Assembly (NCBI RefSeq): GCF_048820915.1 | Contig: NZ_JBMERR010000014.1 | Location: 1-64,000 of the forward strand | DNA length: 64,000 nt | Reading direction: 5' to 3' | DNA from: Cribrihabitans_A pelagius | GTDB taxonomy: Bacteria > Pseudomonadota > Alphaproteobacteria > Rhodobacterales > Rhodobacteraceae | In this document: piece by piece, positions 42,354-51,819 of the stretch | Numbering within the stretch: position 1 is the stretch's first letter | Layout: each line of letters starts with the position of its first letter | Notes under the pieces: model-generated | Databases searched by the model: none | Seen by the model: the letters and a program-made list of their open reading frames with translations, nothing else | What the model was told of the DNA's origin: nothing | Made by a program: the position numbers and the translations under genes

Positions 42354-44051
42354 TCATCCTGCCGATTTTGTCCCTGTGGCCCCTGAGGCCTTCCTCCAGG
42401 CAAGCTTCCGCTTGATCGTGGACACGCTGATCCCGGTGGCATCGGCGGCCTTGCGGATGCTGCCCGCGCGGGCGACCTGGTCCTGCAGCAGCTCCGCCTC
42501 GTAGGCGCGGATCCTTTCGCGCACCTCACCGGGCGGAACCGGGCCGCTATCTTGCGCTTGCGGGGCGGGCGCGTGCGCGGAGCCGGCAAGGACCGCCTCC
42601 ACCGTCGCGGCGGTGATGCGCGCCTCCGGCTCGGTGACCACCAGCCGCTCGGCCAGGGCGCGCAGCTCGCGCACGTTGCCCGGCCAGGTCCAGCGTGCCA
42701 GCCGGCTGACCGCGGCGCGGTCGAAGTATTTTTCGGCCCCGTGCCGCTGGTTGAAGATATCGAGGAAATGCTGCGCCAGCCCGGCAATGTCCGCGACACG
42801 GTCCTGCAGCGGCGGAATCTCGATCCCGGCGACCGCCAGGCGGTAGTAGAGATCCTCGCGGAACCGGCCCGCGCGCACCATCGCGCTCAGATCGCCGCGG
42901 CTGGTGGCGATCAGCCGGACGCCGCGCCCGCCGCGGGCCGGCTGCGCCGTGTCGCCGCGCAGCCAGGCGGACAGCCTTTCCTGCACCCCGGGCGGCATCA
43001 TGTCGGCGCGTTCCAGGATCAGCGTGCCGCCCGCGGCCCGCGCCAGAAGCCCGTCGTCGCGGCCGCCTGCGGAGTCCTTGTGGCCGAACAGCTCCGCCAT
43101 CACCGCCGCCTCCGGCAGCCCGCCGAAGCCGAAGCGCAGCAGCCGCTTGCGGCTGCGCTTGCTGTAGCGGAACACCAGGTCCGCGAGCTTGCGCTTGCCC
43201 ACGCCCGACGGCCCGCTGATCAGCACCGCCGCATCGGTGCGCGCCACCCGCATCGCGCGGCGCACGGTGTCCTGCATGTCCTCGCTGGCCCAGAACAGCT
43301 CGCCGTCCTGCGCCGCGGTTTCCCGGATCTCGCGCAGCTCGCTTTCGTAGTTGCGGATCTCCTGCTCGGCGGCGGTCAGCTTGCCCTGCATCTCGATCAG
43401 CTCGGTGGTGTCGCGCGAGTTGATGATGACCCGGCGCACCGAGCCGTCCGACGCCATCAGCGGGATACCGGTGGCCAGCACCTTGCGCCCGGATTTCGTC
43501 GTCTGCAGCGCGGTCTGGCGTTTCTTGGTGGAGATGATCTTCCAGGTGATCAGCGGATCAAGATAGCCCTCACGCTCCAGCATGCTGGCGTCGCGCCCGA
43601 GGAAGTTGCGCGCGCTCAGGCCATAGCAGCGCTCGAACCCGGCGTTCATCCATAGGGTGCGACCGGCGCCGTCGGCCACGTAGATGCCGTCAAAGCAGTT
43701 CTCGAAGATCTCCGCGAAGTCGTCGAAATTAGCCTGCAGCGCCTGCAGCCCCGCGTCGGTGGCGGAGACGAACCAGCTTGGCAGGAAGCAGTGTTCCACC
43801 GCGGTGCCCCGCCGGGCGCTGGCGACGCAGAAGACCGAGGCGTTGACGGTGATCCAGACCGGCGCCTGTTCGGTGCCGTCGCGGCGGCGCAGGTCCTCCA
43901 GCTCGGGGTAGCGCGCGGCGAGCCCGGACAGCGTGGTGAGCCCGCCGTCGAACAGGCTGCGCAGCATCCGGTTGGCATAGGTGATCCGCTCGCCCTCGAG
44001 CCTGAGCACACCGAAGGACAGCGTGTCCAGAATCTCCGATTCGGCCTGCAT
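42354..44051 (-). CDS. PAS/AAA+ transcription activator lacking GAFTGA
   Basis: A 565-residue regulator. A PAS domain lies at about 108-220 (FENCFDGIYVADGAGR), followed by a short coiled coil. The AAA+ domain has Walker A GPSGVGKRK at 280-288. Where GAFTGA should follow ELFGH (319-324) the sequence goes to KDSAGGRDDG, so the sigma-54 contact loop is gone. Walker B reads TLILERAD instead of the usual F-x-D-E form, so ATP hydrolysis is doubtful. The C-terminal Fis-type HTH (AGSIRKAADATGISVSTIKRK) is intact. It resembles TyrR-like or sigma-70-dependent activators. The start follows GGGAGGAT. It is divergent from the flavoprotein-importer operon it probably controls. Confidence 0.85.
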   Translation of the reverse strand: MQAESEILDTLSFGVLRLEGERITYANRMLRSLFDGGLTTLSGLAARYPELEDLRRRDGTEQAPVWITVNASVFCVASARRGTAVEHCFLPSWFVSATDAGLQALQANFDDFAEIFENCFDGIYVADGAGRTLWMNAGFERCYGLSARNFLGRDASMLEREGYLDPLITWKIISTKKRQTALQTTKSGRKVLATGIPLMASDGSVRRVIINSRDTTELIEMQGKLTAAEQEIRNYESELREIRETAAQDGELFWASEDMQDTVRRAMRVARTDAAVLISGPSGVGKRKLADLVFRYSKRSRKRLLRFGFGGLPEAAVMAELFGHKDSAGGRDDGLLARAAGGTLILERADMMPPGVQERLSAWLRGDTAQPARGGRGVRLIATSRGDLSAMVRAGRFREDLYYRLAVAGIEIPPLQDRVADIAGLAQHFLDIFNQRHGAEKYFDRAAVSRLARWTWPGNVRELRALAERLVVTEPEARITAATVEAVLAGSAHAPAPQAQDSGPVPPGEVRERIRAYEAELLQDQVARAGSIRKAADATGISVSTIKRKLAWRKASGATGTKSAG

Positions 44052-44081
44052 GGAAGATCCTCCCGCGGATAAGCTTGGTTT

Positions 44082-44116
44082 CAAAATTGATACCATATGA
44101 GTCCAAATTTGACACC
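44082..44116. promoter_or_regulatory. Direct-repeat operator in the activator/flavoprotein gap
   Basis: CAAAATTGATACC at 44082-44094 and CAAATTTGACACC at 44104-44116 agree at 11 of 13 positions and start 22 bp apart, two helical turns. The second contains the palindrome CAAATTTG and a TTGACA that could be a -35 box. Further on, GAAAATTTTC (44168-44177) adds another AT-rich dyad. The gap is strikingly AT-rich against the high-GC background. Confidence 0.5.
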
Positions 44117-44255
44117 GATATTCCGGGAGAGCAGTTTCGAGACCCTGTAAGTCACCGATATAAAATCGAAAATTTTCTCCATGCCGACCCGGGTTCAGCC
44201 GCGGCCCCGCCGCCGCGCGGCCGTAGCCTTGAGGGGGAGACATCAGGAGGAACAA

Positions 44256-45914
44256 GTGACCCATATCATCGAAACCGACGTTCTCGTCATCGGAGAAGGC
44301 AGTGCGGGCCAGGTCGCGGCCCTGGCGGCAAGCGAGGCGGGCGCCGATGTTGTCCTGCTGTTCAACGGGCAGGCCTCGTCGACCGCGATTTCCACCGGTT
44401 TCCTGACCTACGCGGCGCATGACGGCTTCCCACAGGACGACGTTTTTGCCGCCATGTCGGAGGTCACCGGCAAGGGGCTCTGTGACACCGACCTGCTGCG
44501 GCGGCTGGTGGACGAGGCGCCCGCGGAGATGGGCGCGATCATCGAAAAATACGGCATCCCTGTCGACCGGGCCCCGCGCGGCGTGCGGGTGCGGCGCTCC
44601 ACCGGCATGCGCGGCAAGGACATCCTGGACGAGACCTATGGCGCGGACGGGGCCGAGGACATGACCGGGCTGATGATGGAGTTCTCCTCCACCCATGGCA
44701 CCGCGCTGTTCTCGCAGCTGCGCAAGGCGGTCAAGTCCAGCAACGTGCGCCGGATCAAGGGCAGCGCCCTGTCGCTGCACCGCGAGGGCCCCAGCGTCTG
44801 GGCCGATGTGGACAGCTCACCAGTGAAAATCGCCGCCCGGGCAGTGATCCTGGCGACCGGCGGGATGCAGGGCGTCTATGAGTTCACCGACACCCCGCAG
44901 AACCTCTTGGGCGACGGCCAGTCGATGGCGCTGGAAGCGGGTGCCGAGCTGGTCGACATGGAGTTCATCCAGTTCTACCCGCTGGCGGTGAACGAGGAAG
45001 GCGCGCCCGCGATCTTCCTCTACCCGGACTATCCCTCCTCCGCCAAGCTGGTGAACTCCGTGGGCGAGGACCTGATCCTGAAGCACATGGGGCCGGGCCA
45101 GTCGGCACTGGCGGCGCTGCACAACTGGGATTTCCTGAGCTTCATCATCCAGTCGGAGATCATTGAAGGACGCGAAGTGTTCATCGACTTCCGCGAAACC
45201 CAAGATGCCGAGTGGGCGCCGGATTCGCTGACCGCGACTTTCCTGTCCAAACACGTGCCGGACTTCCGCGAACGCCCGGTGCGGATCTCGCCCTCCTCGC
45301 ATTACACCATCGGCGGGGTGCGGGTGGACACCGACGGGCAGACGGCGATCCCCGGCGTCTATGCCGTGGGCGAGGTGGCCGGGGGCCTGCACGGCGCCAA
45401 CCGCCACGGCGGCACCGCGCTGGTTGAGGCAATGACCTTCGGCGCTATCGCCGGCCGCCACGCTGCCGCCAGCCTGCAGCCGCGCTCCAACATGGCGCGC
45501 GCAGCCGGCACCCCGCCCGCCGCGCAGCGCGCAGGCTCCGGCCGCTCCCCCGCCGGCCTGCTCGCCCAGGTGCGGCAGCTCACCCAGAAGGGCCTCGGCC
45601 CGGCCCGCTCCGACGCGCTGCTGGCGGAAACCCTGGCGCAGATCCGCAGGCTGCAGGGTGAGATCGCAGAATTGGGCTGGGACGGGCTGGACGGCTTCGC
45701 CGAGGTCCAGCGCCTGGCCCGGGTCGCCCGCCTGGCCGAAGCCATGTGCCTGGCGATGCGGCGGCGGCAGGAATCCCGCGGCACCCACATGCGCAGCGAT
45801 TTCCCGGAGGAGGCCGGGGACTGGCAGCGCAAGCAGGCGGTGCGGCTCGCGAACGGGCGTCTCGAATTTCAGGATATCGCGCTGGGGGAGCAACCCTTGG
45901 CCGCAGCACTCTAA
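44256..45914 (+). CDS. FAD-binding flavoprotein (succinate dehydrogenase/fumarate reductase flavoprotein fold)
   Basis: A 552-residue flavoprotein. The FAD fold reads DVLVIGEGSAG at 8-18, and AARAVILATGG near 192 and HYTIGGVRVDTDGQTAIPGVYAVGEVAGG near 350-375 are typical of the SDH/fumarate reductase group. The C-terminal helical domain is also that of the group. No iron-sulfur subunit follows, so it is a single-subunit oxidase, reductase or dehydrogenase. The start is GTG at 44256 after AGGAGGAAC; earlier Met codons lack a site. It leads an operon with a Liv-type importer and a CoA-ester hydrolase. Confidence 0.83.
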   Translation: MTHIIETDVLVIGEGSAGQVAALAASEAGADVVLLFNGQASSTAISTGFLTYAAHDGFPQDDVFAAMSEVTGKGLCDTDLLRRLVDEAPAEMGAIIEKYGIPVDRAPRGVRVRRSTGMRGKDILDETYGADGAEDMTGLMMEFSSTHGTALFSQLRKAVKSSNVRRIKGSALSLHREGPSVWADVDSSPVKIAARAVILATGGMQGVYEFTDTPQNLLGDGQSMALEAGAELVDMEFIQFYPLAVNEEGAPAIFLYPDYPSSAKLVNSVGEDLILKHMGPGQSALAALHNWDFLSFIIQSEIIEGREVFIDFRETQDAEWAPDSLTATFLSKHVPDFRERPVRISPSSHYTIGGVRVDTDGQTAIPGVYAVGEVAGGLHGANRHGGTALVEAMTFGAIAGRHAAASLQPRSNMARAAGTPPAAQRAGSGRSPAGLLAQVRQLTQKGLGPARSDALLAETLAQIRRLQGEIAELGWDGLDGFAEVQRLARVARLAEAMCLAMRRRQESRGTHMRSDFPEEAGDWQRKQAVRLANGRLEFQDIALGEQPLAAAL

Positions 45915-45927
45915 GGGAGGAAAATCC

Positions 45928-47232
45928 ATGCAACCCAACCTGTTGAAACTGGCCTGCGTGTGCGGCCTCGCGGCCAGCACCGCGCTCAACGCGCTGCCCG
46001 CCGCCGCCAAGGAGGAGTTCAAGGTCGGCATCGTCACCTTTCTGTCCGGCCCCGCCGCCGGGCCGTTCGGGGTTCCGGGCCACCAGGGCGCCGAACTGGT
46101 CATCGAGGCCATCAACGCAGGTGCGCTGCCTGCCCCCTATGATACCCCCGGTTTTGCCGGGGCGCGGCTTGCCCCGGTTTTCGTCGACGAGGCCGGCGGC
46201 AATACCAAGCAGGTCGCTGAATACCGCAACCTCGTCCAGAAACAGGGCGTGGACGCTGTGATCGGCTATATCTCGTCGGGCTCCTGCCTGTCGGTGGCGC
46301 CGGTTGCCGAAGAGCTGAAGACGCTGACCATCATCCCGGTCTGCGGCTCGCCGCGCCTGTTCGAGGAAGGCGGCAAGGACTACGTCTTCCGCACCACCGG
46401 CCACGCGGTCGGCGATGGCGTTGCTGCCGCGCTCTATGTTCGCGACAAGTTCGGCGATGCGCCTGCCTATACCGGCATCAACCAGAATTACGCCTGGGGC
46501 CAGGACAGCTACAAGTTCTTTGACCTGGCGATGGAGACCATCAACCCGGACACCAAGGCCTCCGACAACCCGCAGTTCCCGAAACTGTTCGCGGGCCAGT
46601 TCGGCACCGAGATTTCCACCCTGTCGCTCGACAAGGCGCCGCTGGTGCATTCCAGCTTCTGGGACGGCGACATGGAGGCTTTTGTTCTGCAGGCCAACGT
46701 GCGCGGCTTCTTCCGGCAGAAAACCTTCATCTCGACGCTCGGCGCCTCGGCGGTGGACCGTCTGGGCAAGGGCTTCCCCGAAGGCGTGGTGATGGGCACC
46801 CGCGGCGAATACGGCCTGCTGGTGCGCGACATGGACACGCCGCTGAACCGCTGGTTCGTCGACCGCTACAAGGAAAAATACGGCGAATACCCGCTGGGGC
46901 CGTCCTATCAGTACGCCCAGTCGATCCTGGCGCTGAAGATCGCGATGGACAAGGCCGCGGAGGCAGTCGGCGGTTTCCCGGGGCAAGCGCAGGTCATCGA
47001 CGCCTTGACAGGACTTGAATGGGACAGCTTCGGCGGCCGCATTTCGATGACGCTCGGTGGCGGCCACCAAGCAGTGCATCCGGTGGGCTATGGCATCACC
47101 GGCTGGAACAAGGACAGCGGCGAACCGGTTGCCACCGACGTCGTGTTCTACCCCGCTAATTGCATCATGCCGCCCGAAGGCCAGACAGGCATCGAATGGC
47201 TTGAGGCCGGTATGCCCGGCGCCAGCTGCTGA
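45928..47232 (+). CDS. Periplasmic binding protein of the second Liv-type importer
   Basis: A 434-residue type I binding protein. The Sec signal covers about 1-28 (LLKLACVCGLAASTAL, cut near AAA). The mature protein begins FKVGIVTFLSGPAAGPFG, and SYQYAQSILALKIAMDKA near 330 is typical. The gap of 13 bp from the flavoprotein and the GGGAGG site show co-transcription. The C-terminus has a Cys pair (NC, SC), which could form a disulfide. The ligand is unknown; the protein is longer than LivK and looks like members that bind aromatic or organic acids. Confidence 0.84.
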   Translation: MQPNLLKLACVCGLAASTALNALPAAAKEEFKVGIVTFLSGPAAGPFGVPGHQGAELVIEAINAGALPAPYDTPGFAGARLAPVFVDEAGGNTKQVAEYRNLVQKQGVDAVIGYISSGSCLSVAPVAEELKTLTIIPVCGSPRLFEEGGKDYVFRTTGHAVGDGVAAALYVRDKFGDAPAYTGINQNYAWGQDSYKFFDLAMETINPDTKASDNPQFPKLFAGQFGTEISTLSLDKAPLVHSSFWDGDMEAFVLQANVRGFFRQKTFISTLGASAVDRLGKGFPEGVVMGTRGEYGLLVRDMDTPLNRWFVDRYKEKYGEYPLGPSYQYAQSILALKIAMDKAAEAVGGFPGQAQVIDALTGLEWDSFGGRISMTLGGGHQAVHPVGYGITGWNKDSGEPVATDVVFYPANCIMPPEGQTGIEWLEAGMPGASC

Positions 47233-47309
47233 CCCCGGTTCTCCCCGGTGGCGGGCGGGGCGCTCCTGCCCTGCCCGCTGCTGGAGAGAGAGGGAGGAGG
47301 AAAATACAC

Positions 47310-48206
47310 ATGCAACTGCTGTTTACCATACTGCTGGACGGGCTGGTCTATGCCTCGTACCTGTTCATCGTCGCGGCGGGTCTCACCATCATCTTCGGGG
47401 TGATGAAGATCCTGAACGTGGCCCATGGCGGCTTCTACGCCTGGGGCGCTTACACTGCCGCCTATTTCATCGGCGCCGCCTCCGAGATGGGACTGCCCGA
47501 TTGGTTCGCCTTCGTGATCATCGCCGGATCGGCGCTGGCGGTCGGCATCGTGCTGGGCCTGCTGATCGAGCGGATCGTGCTGCGCCGGCTCTACGATCAC
47601 GAGGAGATCCTGATCGTGCTCGCCACCTTCGGGGTGTTCCTGATCCTCGAGGACCTGATCCTGCTGATCTTCGGCGTGAACCCCTATTTCGCCTATCAGC
47701 CGATGGTGGCCCTGGGCAGTGTCGAGATGGGCGGCATCTTCCGCGACGTCTATTCGCTGACTCTGTTCGGCGTCGCGCTGTCCGTCGCCGCGGGAAGCTG
47801 GTGGATGCTGACCCGCACCCGATGGGGCAAGCTGATCACCGCCGTCATCCATGACCGCGAGATGGCGCTGATCGTCGGCATCAACGTGCGCCGCCTGTTC
47901 GTAGTCACCTTCTGCGCCGGCGCCGTGCTGGGCGCGCTCGGCGGCGCCTATATCGCGCCCACCGTGTCTGTGGCGCCCGGTTTTGCCGTCGATGTCATCG
48001 TGCTCAGCTTCGCCGTCGTCGTGATCGGCGGCATGGGCTCGATCCCCGGCGCGCTGATCGGCGCGCTGCTGGTCGGCCTGCTGCGCGCGCTGGCGGTCCA
48101 CAAGCTGCCGGAGCTTGAACTGTTCGTGATCTTCCTGGTGATGTCCGCAGTTCTGATCGTGCGCCCCGAGGGGCTGTTCGCACCCGCCAAGGCGAGGAAA
48201 ATCTGA
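47310..48206 (+). CDS. livH: ABC importer permease, LivH type (second importer)
   Basis: A 298-residue permease with about eight helices. LTIIFGVMKILNVAHGGFYAWG lies near 25-46, and IHDREMALIVGINV near 180 is the ATPase contact loop. GGAGGAGG stands before the ATG. It overlaps livM by one base at 48206, so the two are coupled. Its partners follow directly. Confidence 0.87.
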   Translation: MQLLFTILLDGLVYASYLFIVAAGLTIIFGVMKILNVAHGGFYAWGAYTAAYFIGAASEMGLPDWFAFVIIAGSALAVGIVLGLLIERIVLRRLYDHEEILIVLATFGVFLILEDLILLIFGVNPYFAYQPMVALGSVEMGGIFRDVYSLTLFGVALSVAAGSWWMLTRTRWGKLITAVIHDREMALIVGINVRRLFVVTFCAGAVLGALGGAYIAPTVSVAPGFAVDVIVLSFAVVVIGGMGSIPGALIGALLVGLLRALAVHKLPELELFVIFLVMSAVLIVRPEGLFAPAKARKI

Positions 48207-49164
48207 TGCATCAAGCAATTCTATCCGACAAGACCGTGCGTCTTACGGCCTTTGCCCTTCTGGCGCTGGCTGCGGCCGGGCTGATGCTGCCGGCCTGGGT
48301 CGTCAACAACATGATGTTCGGCCTGGCCCGCGGCGCTGCTGTGCTGGGGCTTCTGGTGCTGTGGCGGACCGGGCTGATGTCCTTCGGCCACGGACTCTAC
48401 TTCGGGCTGGGCGCCTATGCGGTGGCGCTGTCCGAGCAATGGCTAGGCCTCAGCGATTTTGCCCTGCGCATCATCATCGCCATGCTGGCCGCGGTCATTG
48501 CGGGCTTTGCCCTGGGCTTCATCCTGCGCCGCTACCGCGACATTTTTTTGCGATGCTGTCGCTGGCGTTTTCGATGGTTCTCTACGGCATCCTGGTCAAG
48601 ACCGAGGCGCTGGGGTCCACCGATGGCTTCTCGGTGTCGCAGACCACCTTCCTGGGCTGGGCGCCCGAGGGCAAGCAGGTGCTGTTCACCGCCATCATCG
48701 CCGTCTGCCTGGCGCTGGCGGTGCTGGTGCAGATGTACCTGCGCTCGACCCTCGGACGGCTGACTACCGCGATCCGCGACAACGAGATCCGGGTGGAATA
48801 CCTGGGCTATTCGGTGGCCCGCGCGATCCACATCAAATACGTGATCTCGGCCGCCCTGGCCGGCGCCGCGGGCGGGATGATGGCGATGGCGCTGGGACAG
48901 GTCGATCCCGACAGCATGGTCTACTGGACCGTCTCGGGCGAGTTGGTCTTCATCACCATCATGGCCGGACCGGGCAGCGTGCTGGCGCCCTTCATCGGCG
49001 CCATCATCTTCGAGTTCCTGCGCACCTACGCCTTCGAGATCGCCCCGCACGCCTGGCAGCTGATCGTCGGCGGCACGCTGCTCTTGATCATCTTCTTCCT
49101 GCCCGGCGGCATCTGGTCGCTGCTGGAACGCATCCCCCTTATCCGGAGGCTCCGTCATGACTGA
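48206..49164 (+). pseudogene. livM: ABC importer permease, LivM type, with a frameshift in a T run
   Basis: Residues 1-113 read normally (GLMSFGHGLYFGLGAYAVAL near 54-73) until RRYRDIF. At 48543-48549 there are seven T; one extra T would restore the frame to FFAMLSLAFSMVLYGILV and the rest of a normal LivM (RDNEIRVEYLGYSV, ending LRRLRHD). Without it the frame runs to 48763 with a non-LivM sequence. The joined product would have about 319 residues. It may be a true mutation, a sequencing error in a homopolymer, or a slippage site. Neighbours livH, livG and livF are intact, which argues against long-standing decay. Confidence 0.8.
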
Positions 49165-49963
49165 TGCGCCCATCCTCTCCGTCAAGGACCTGCAGAAATC
49201 CTTCGGCGCCGTGACCGCGGCCAAGGACATCAACGTCGACATCCCCGCAGGCCAGGTGGTCGGCGTGATCGGAGCCAACGGTGCGGGCAAGACCACTTTC
49301 GTCAACATGGTCACCGGCTACCTGAAACCCTCGGGCGGCACCATCCGGTTCCGGGGCCGCGACATCACCGGCATCGCGCCGCGGCTGGCGGTGCATCAGG
49401 GGCTCACCCGCTCGTTCCAGGTCAGCCAGGTGTTCATGACCCTCAGCGTGCGGCAGAACCTCCTGTCGGCACTGGCCCTGGCCCGGCGCAAGGGCGGCGC
49501 GCTGCTGCGCCCCATCGCCGGGCCGGAACTGCTGGCGGAATGCAACGCGATCATGGCCCGCTACGGCCTCACGGAGGTGGCGGAACACGAGGCCAGCGCG
49601 CTGTCTCAGGGCTCGCGCAAGCTGCTCGACATCGCGATGGCGGTGGTCAGCGGCCCCAGGATGCTGCTTCTGGACGAACCCACCTCCGGCGTCGCGGCGG
49701 AAGAAAAGTTCGCCATCATGGACACGGTGATGTCGGCGCTGAAGGCCTCCGGCACCACCGTCCTGTTCATCGAGCACGACATGGAAATCGTCGAGCGCTA
49801 CGTCGACCGGGTGCTCGCCTTCTTCTCGGGCGAGGTGATCTGCGACGCCCCGCCCGCCCGAGCGCTGATCGACCCCAAGGTGCGGGAGCTGGTGATCGGC
49901 GACACCCGCGCCCCAACCGCCCCAACCGCCACAACCGGACAAGCGGAGGCAGCCTATGCTTGA
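49157..49963 (+). CDS. livG: ABC importer ATPase, LivG type (second importer)
   Basis: A 268-residue ATPase with Walker A GANGAGKTT near 40, ALSQGSRKLLD as the signature variant and Walker B MLLLDEPTSGV. The H-loop LFIEHDMEIV is present. The Ala/Thr-rich tail (ATTGQ) is unusual but short. The start overlaps the livM stop by 8 bp, which couples its translation to readers of the restored livM frame. Confidence 0.87.
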   Translation: MTDAPILSVKDLQKSFGAVTAAKDINVDIPAGQVVGVIGANGAGKTTFVNMVTGYLKPSGGTIRFRGRDITGIAPRLAVHQGLTRSFQVSQVFMTLSVRQNLLSALALARRKGGALLRPIAGPELLAECNAIMARYGLTEVAEHEASALSQGSRKLLDIAMAVVSGPRMLLLDEPTSGVAAEEKFAIMDTVMSALKASGTTVLFIEHDMEIVERYVDRVLAFFSGEVICDAPPARALIDPKVRELVIGDTRAPTAPTATTGQAEAAYA

Positions 49964-50600
49964 GATCAACAACCTGAACGTCTCCATCGGCCCGGTGCCG
50001 ATCCTGCGCGGCAGCGCGCTCACCGTGAACACCGGCGAGATGGTGGGCCTGATCGGCCCCAACGGCGCGGGCAAGACCACGATGATGCGCGCGATCATGG
50101 GGCTCTTGGCGGCACAGTCCGGTACGATGAACTTTGACCACTGCCAGCTGTCCGCCACCCCGCCGCAGGACCGCGCCCGCATCGGCATCGGCTACATGCC
50201 CGAGGACCGCAAGCTGGTGCCGCAGCTGTCGGCCGAGGAAAACATCATGATGCCGGTCTGGGCGGTGGACATCCCCGATTATCAGGACAGGCTGAAATGG
50301 ATCTATGACCTGATGCCGGAGGTGCGCGAGTTCCGCGGCCGCAGCGCCACCTCGCTGTCCGGCGGCCAGCAGAAACTGGCGGCGCTGGCGCGGGCGCTGA
50401 TGATGGGCGGGCGGCTGATCCTGCTGGATGAGCCCTCCGAGGGCATCGCCCCGGTGCTGGCCCGGCGGATCTCGGAAATCCTGCGGGACCTGAAATCCGA
50501 AGGCATTTCGATCCTGATCGCGGAATCCAACGACCACCACTGCGCCGACCTGCTGGACCGCAGCTACCGCATCGAACGCGGGGCCACGCATCCCGCGTGA
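49956..50600 (+). CDS. livF: ABC importer ATPase, LivF type (second importer)
   Basis: A 214-residue ATPase, slightly shorter than the usual 230-240. Walker A GPNGAGKTT, signature TSLSGGQQK and Walker B LILLDEPSEGIAP are intact. It is missing the last ~20 residues of typical LivF after ESNDHH, where 'EQN' would be usual, so the H-loop carries a variant (AESNDHH). The start overlaps the livG stop. It completes the importer. Confidence 0.85.
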   Translation: MLEINNLNVSIGPVPILRGSALTVNTGEMVGLIGPNGAGKTTMMRAIMGLLAAQSGTMNFDHCQLSATPPQDRARIGIGYMPEDRKLVPQLSAEENIMMPVWAVDIPDYQDRLKWIYDLMPEVREFRGRSATSLSGGQQKLAALARALMMGGRLILLDEPSEGIAPVLARRISEILRDLKSEGISILIAESNDHHCADLLDRSYRIERGATHPA

Positions 50601-50638
50601 CCCCTTCCCGCCACAGGCTCAAGCCAAAGGAGACCGGA

Positions 50639-51628
50639 ATGCTGGAACCGGAGATCACCGAAACCAAAGCTGGCGCCGCCGCGCGGATCACCCTGAACCG
50701 GCCCAAGGCGCTGAACGCCCTGACCCGCGGCATGGTGCAGCGCATGTCGCGCGTCCTGTCCGAGTGGGAGGCCGATCCGGCGGTGACGCTGATCGTGGTG
50801 GATGCCGCCGGCGGCAGGGCCTTCTGCGCCGGCGGCGACGTGGCCCGGCTTTATGCGGAGGGCACGGCGGGCAACTTTGCCTATTGCACCGGATTCTGGG
50901 CAGAAAACTATGCATTGAACGCCCAGATTACCGAACTCGGAACCCCTTATGTGGCGCTGATGGACGGCATCGTGATGGGCGGCGGCGCAGGTATTTCGGC
51001 CCACGGGCGGCACCGCGTGGTCACCGAACGCACGGTGCTGGCGATGCCCGAGTGCGGCATCGGGCTGGTGCCCGACGTCGGGGCCAGCCACCTGCTGGCA
51101 CGGGCGCCCGAGGGGCTGGCCCGGCTGGTTGCGCTGACCGGGGTGCGCCTTGGCGCCGCCGATTGCATCGCGCTGGGGCTGGCGGACAGTTTCGTGCCCT
51201 CGGACCGGCTGCCCGCCCTGGCCGGCGCGCTGATGGAAGCGGCGGACGCAGGCCCGATTGCGCAATTCAGCACCCCGCCCGGGCCGGGCACCCTGCCCGA
51301 TCCGGAAGACGCGGCGGCGATGTTTGCGGGGCAATTGCCCGCCGCGATGGCCGCCCGGCTGGAGCGGCGGCCCGACGCCTGGGCGCAGGACGCCGCCGCC
51401 GCGCTGCGCCGGGCCTCGCCGCGCTCCCTGCGGCTCACGCTCGATCTGCTGGATGCCGCGCGCCCCTGCCCGAGCCTGCGCCGCTGCCTGGAGCGTGACC
51501 TTGACGCGGCGTCATACTGCCTGACCGAAGGCGACTTCCTCGAAGGGGTGCGGGCCGCGGTCATCGACAGGGACCGCAAACCCAACTGGAAGCCAGACAC
51601 TGGCCAGCAGCCGGATCCCGGCCGCTAG
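50639..51628 (+). CDS. 3-Hydroxyisobutyryl-CoA hydrolase-like crotonase
   Basis: A 329-residue enoyl-CoA hydratase-superfamily protein. AFCAGGDVARLY (61-72) and VMGGGAGIS (112-120) form the CoA and oxyanion sites. E138 and D146 in MPECGIGLVPDVG match catalytic residues of 3-hydroxyisobutyryl-CoA hydrolase, and the end DFLEGVRAAVIDRDRKPNW is the family C-terminus. The start at 50639 follows AAAGGAGA; an earlier ATG overlapping livF lacks a site. It probably hydrolyses a hydroxyacyl-CoA in the pathway served by the importer. In valine breakdown it would free 3-hydroxyisobutyrate. Confidence 0.82.
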   Translation: MLEPEITETKAGAAARITLNRPKALNALTRGMVQRMSRVLSEWEADPAVTLIVVDAAGGRAFCAGGDVARLYAEGTAGNFAYCTGFWAENYALNAQITELGTPYVALMDGIVMGGGAGISAHGRHRVVTERTVLAMPECGIGLVPDVGASHLLARAPEGLARLVALTGVRLGAADCIALGLADSFVPSDRLPALAGALMEAADAGPIAQFSTPPGPGTLPDPEDAAAMFAGQLPAAMAARLERRPDAWAQDAAAALRRASPRSLRLTLDLLDAARPCPSLRRCLERDLDAASYCLTEGDFLEGVRAAVIDRDRKPNWKPDTGQQPDPGR

Positions 51629-51819
51629 CCGATAACCCCGCCGGGCCGCGCCTGCCGGTTCGCCAGGTTACCAAAAGTATACCGGTTGATAATCGGAACC
51701 TGTGGTGAAACGGTAAGCGCGAACCGGCACCCCCGGTCCGCCAGCATCCCCGCGCGGGCGCCGCGGCGCCGGTAACTCTGAAGCAAATCTGCACGACCAG
51801 CCACAGGAGGACACTCCCG

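Noticed and set aside
45580..47079. A 499-codon minus-strand frame
   Set aside because: Antisense to the flavoprotein end and the binding-protein gene; no ribosome site and no motif.
51665..51701. AGGTT...AACCT repeat and TTGATA upstream of iorA as a promoter or operator
   Set aside because: The arms are only five bases and no fitting -10 box follows at normal spacing.
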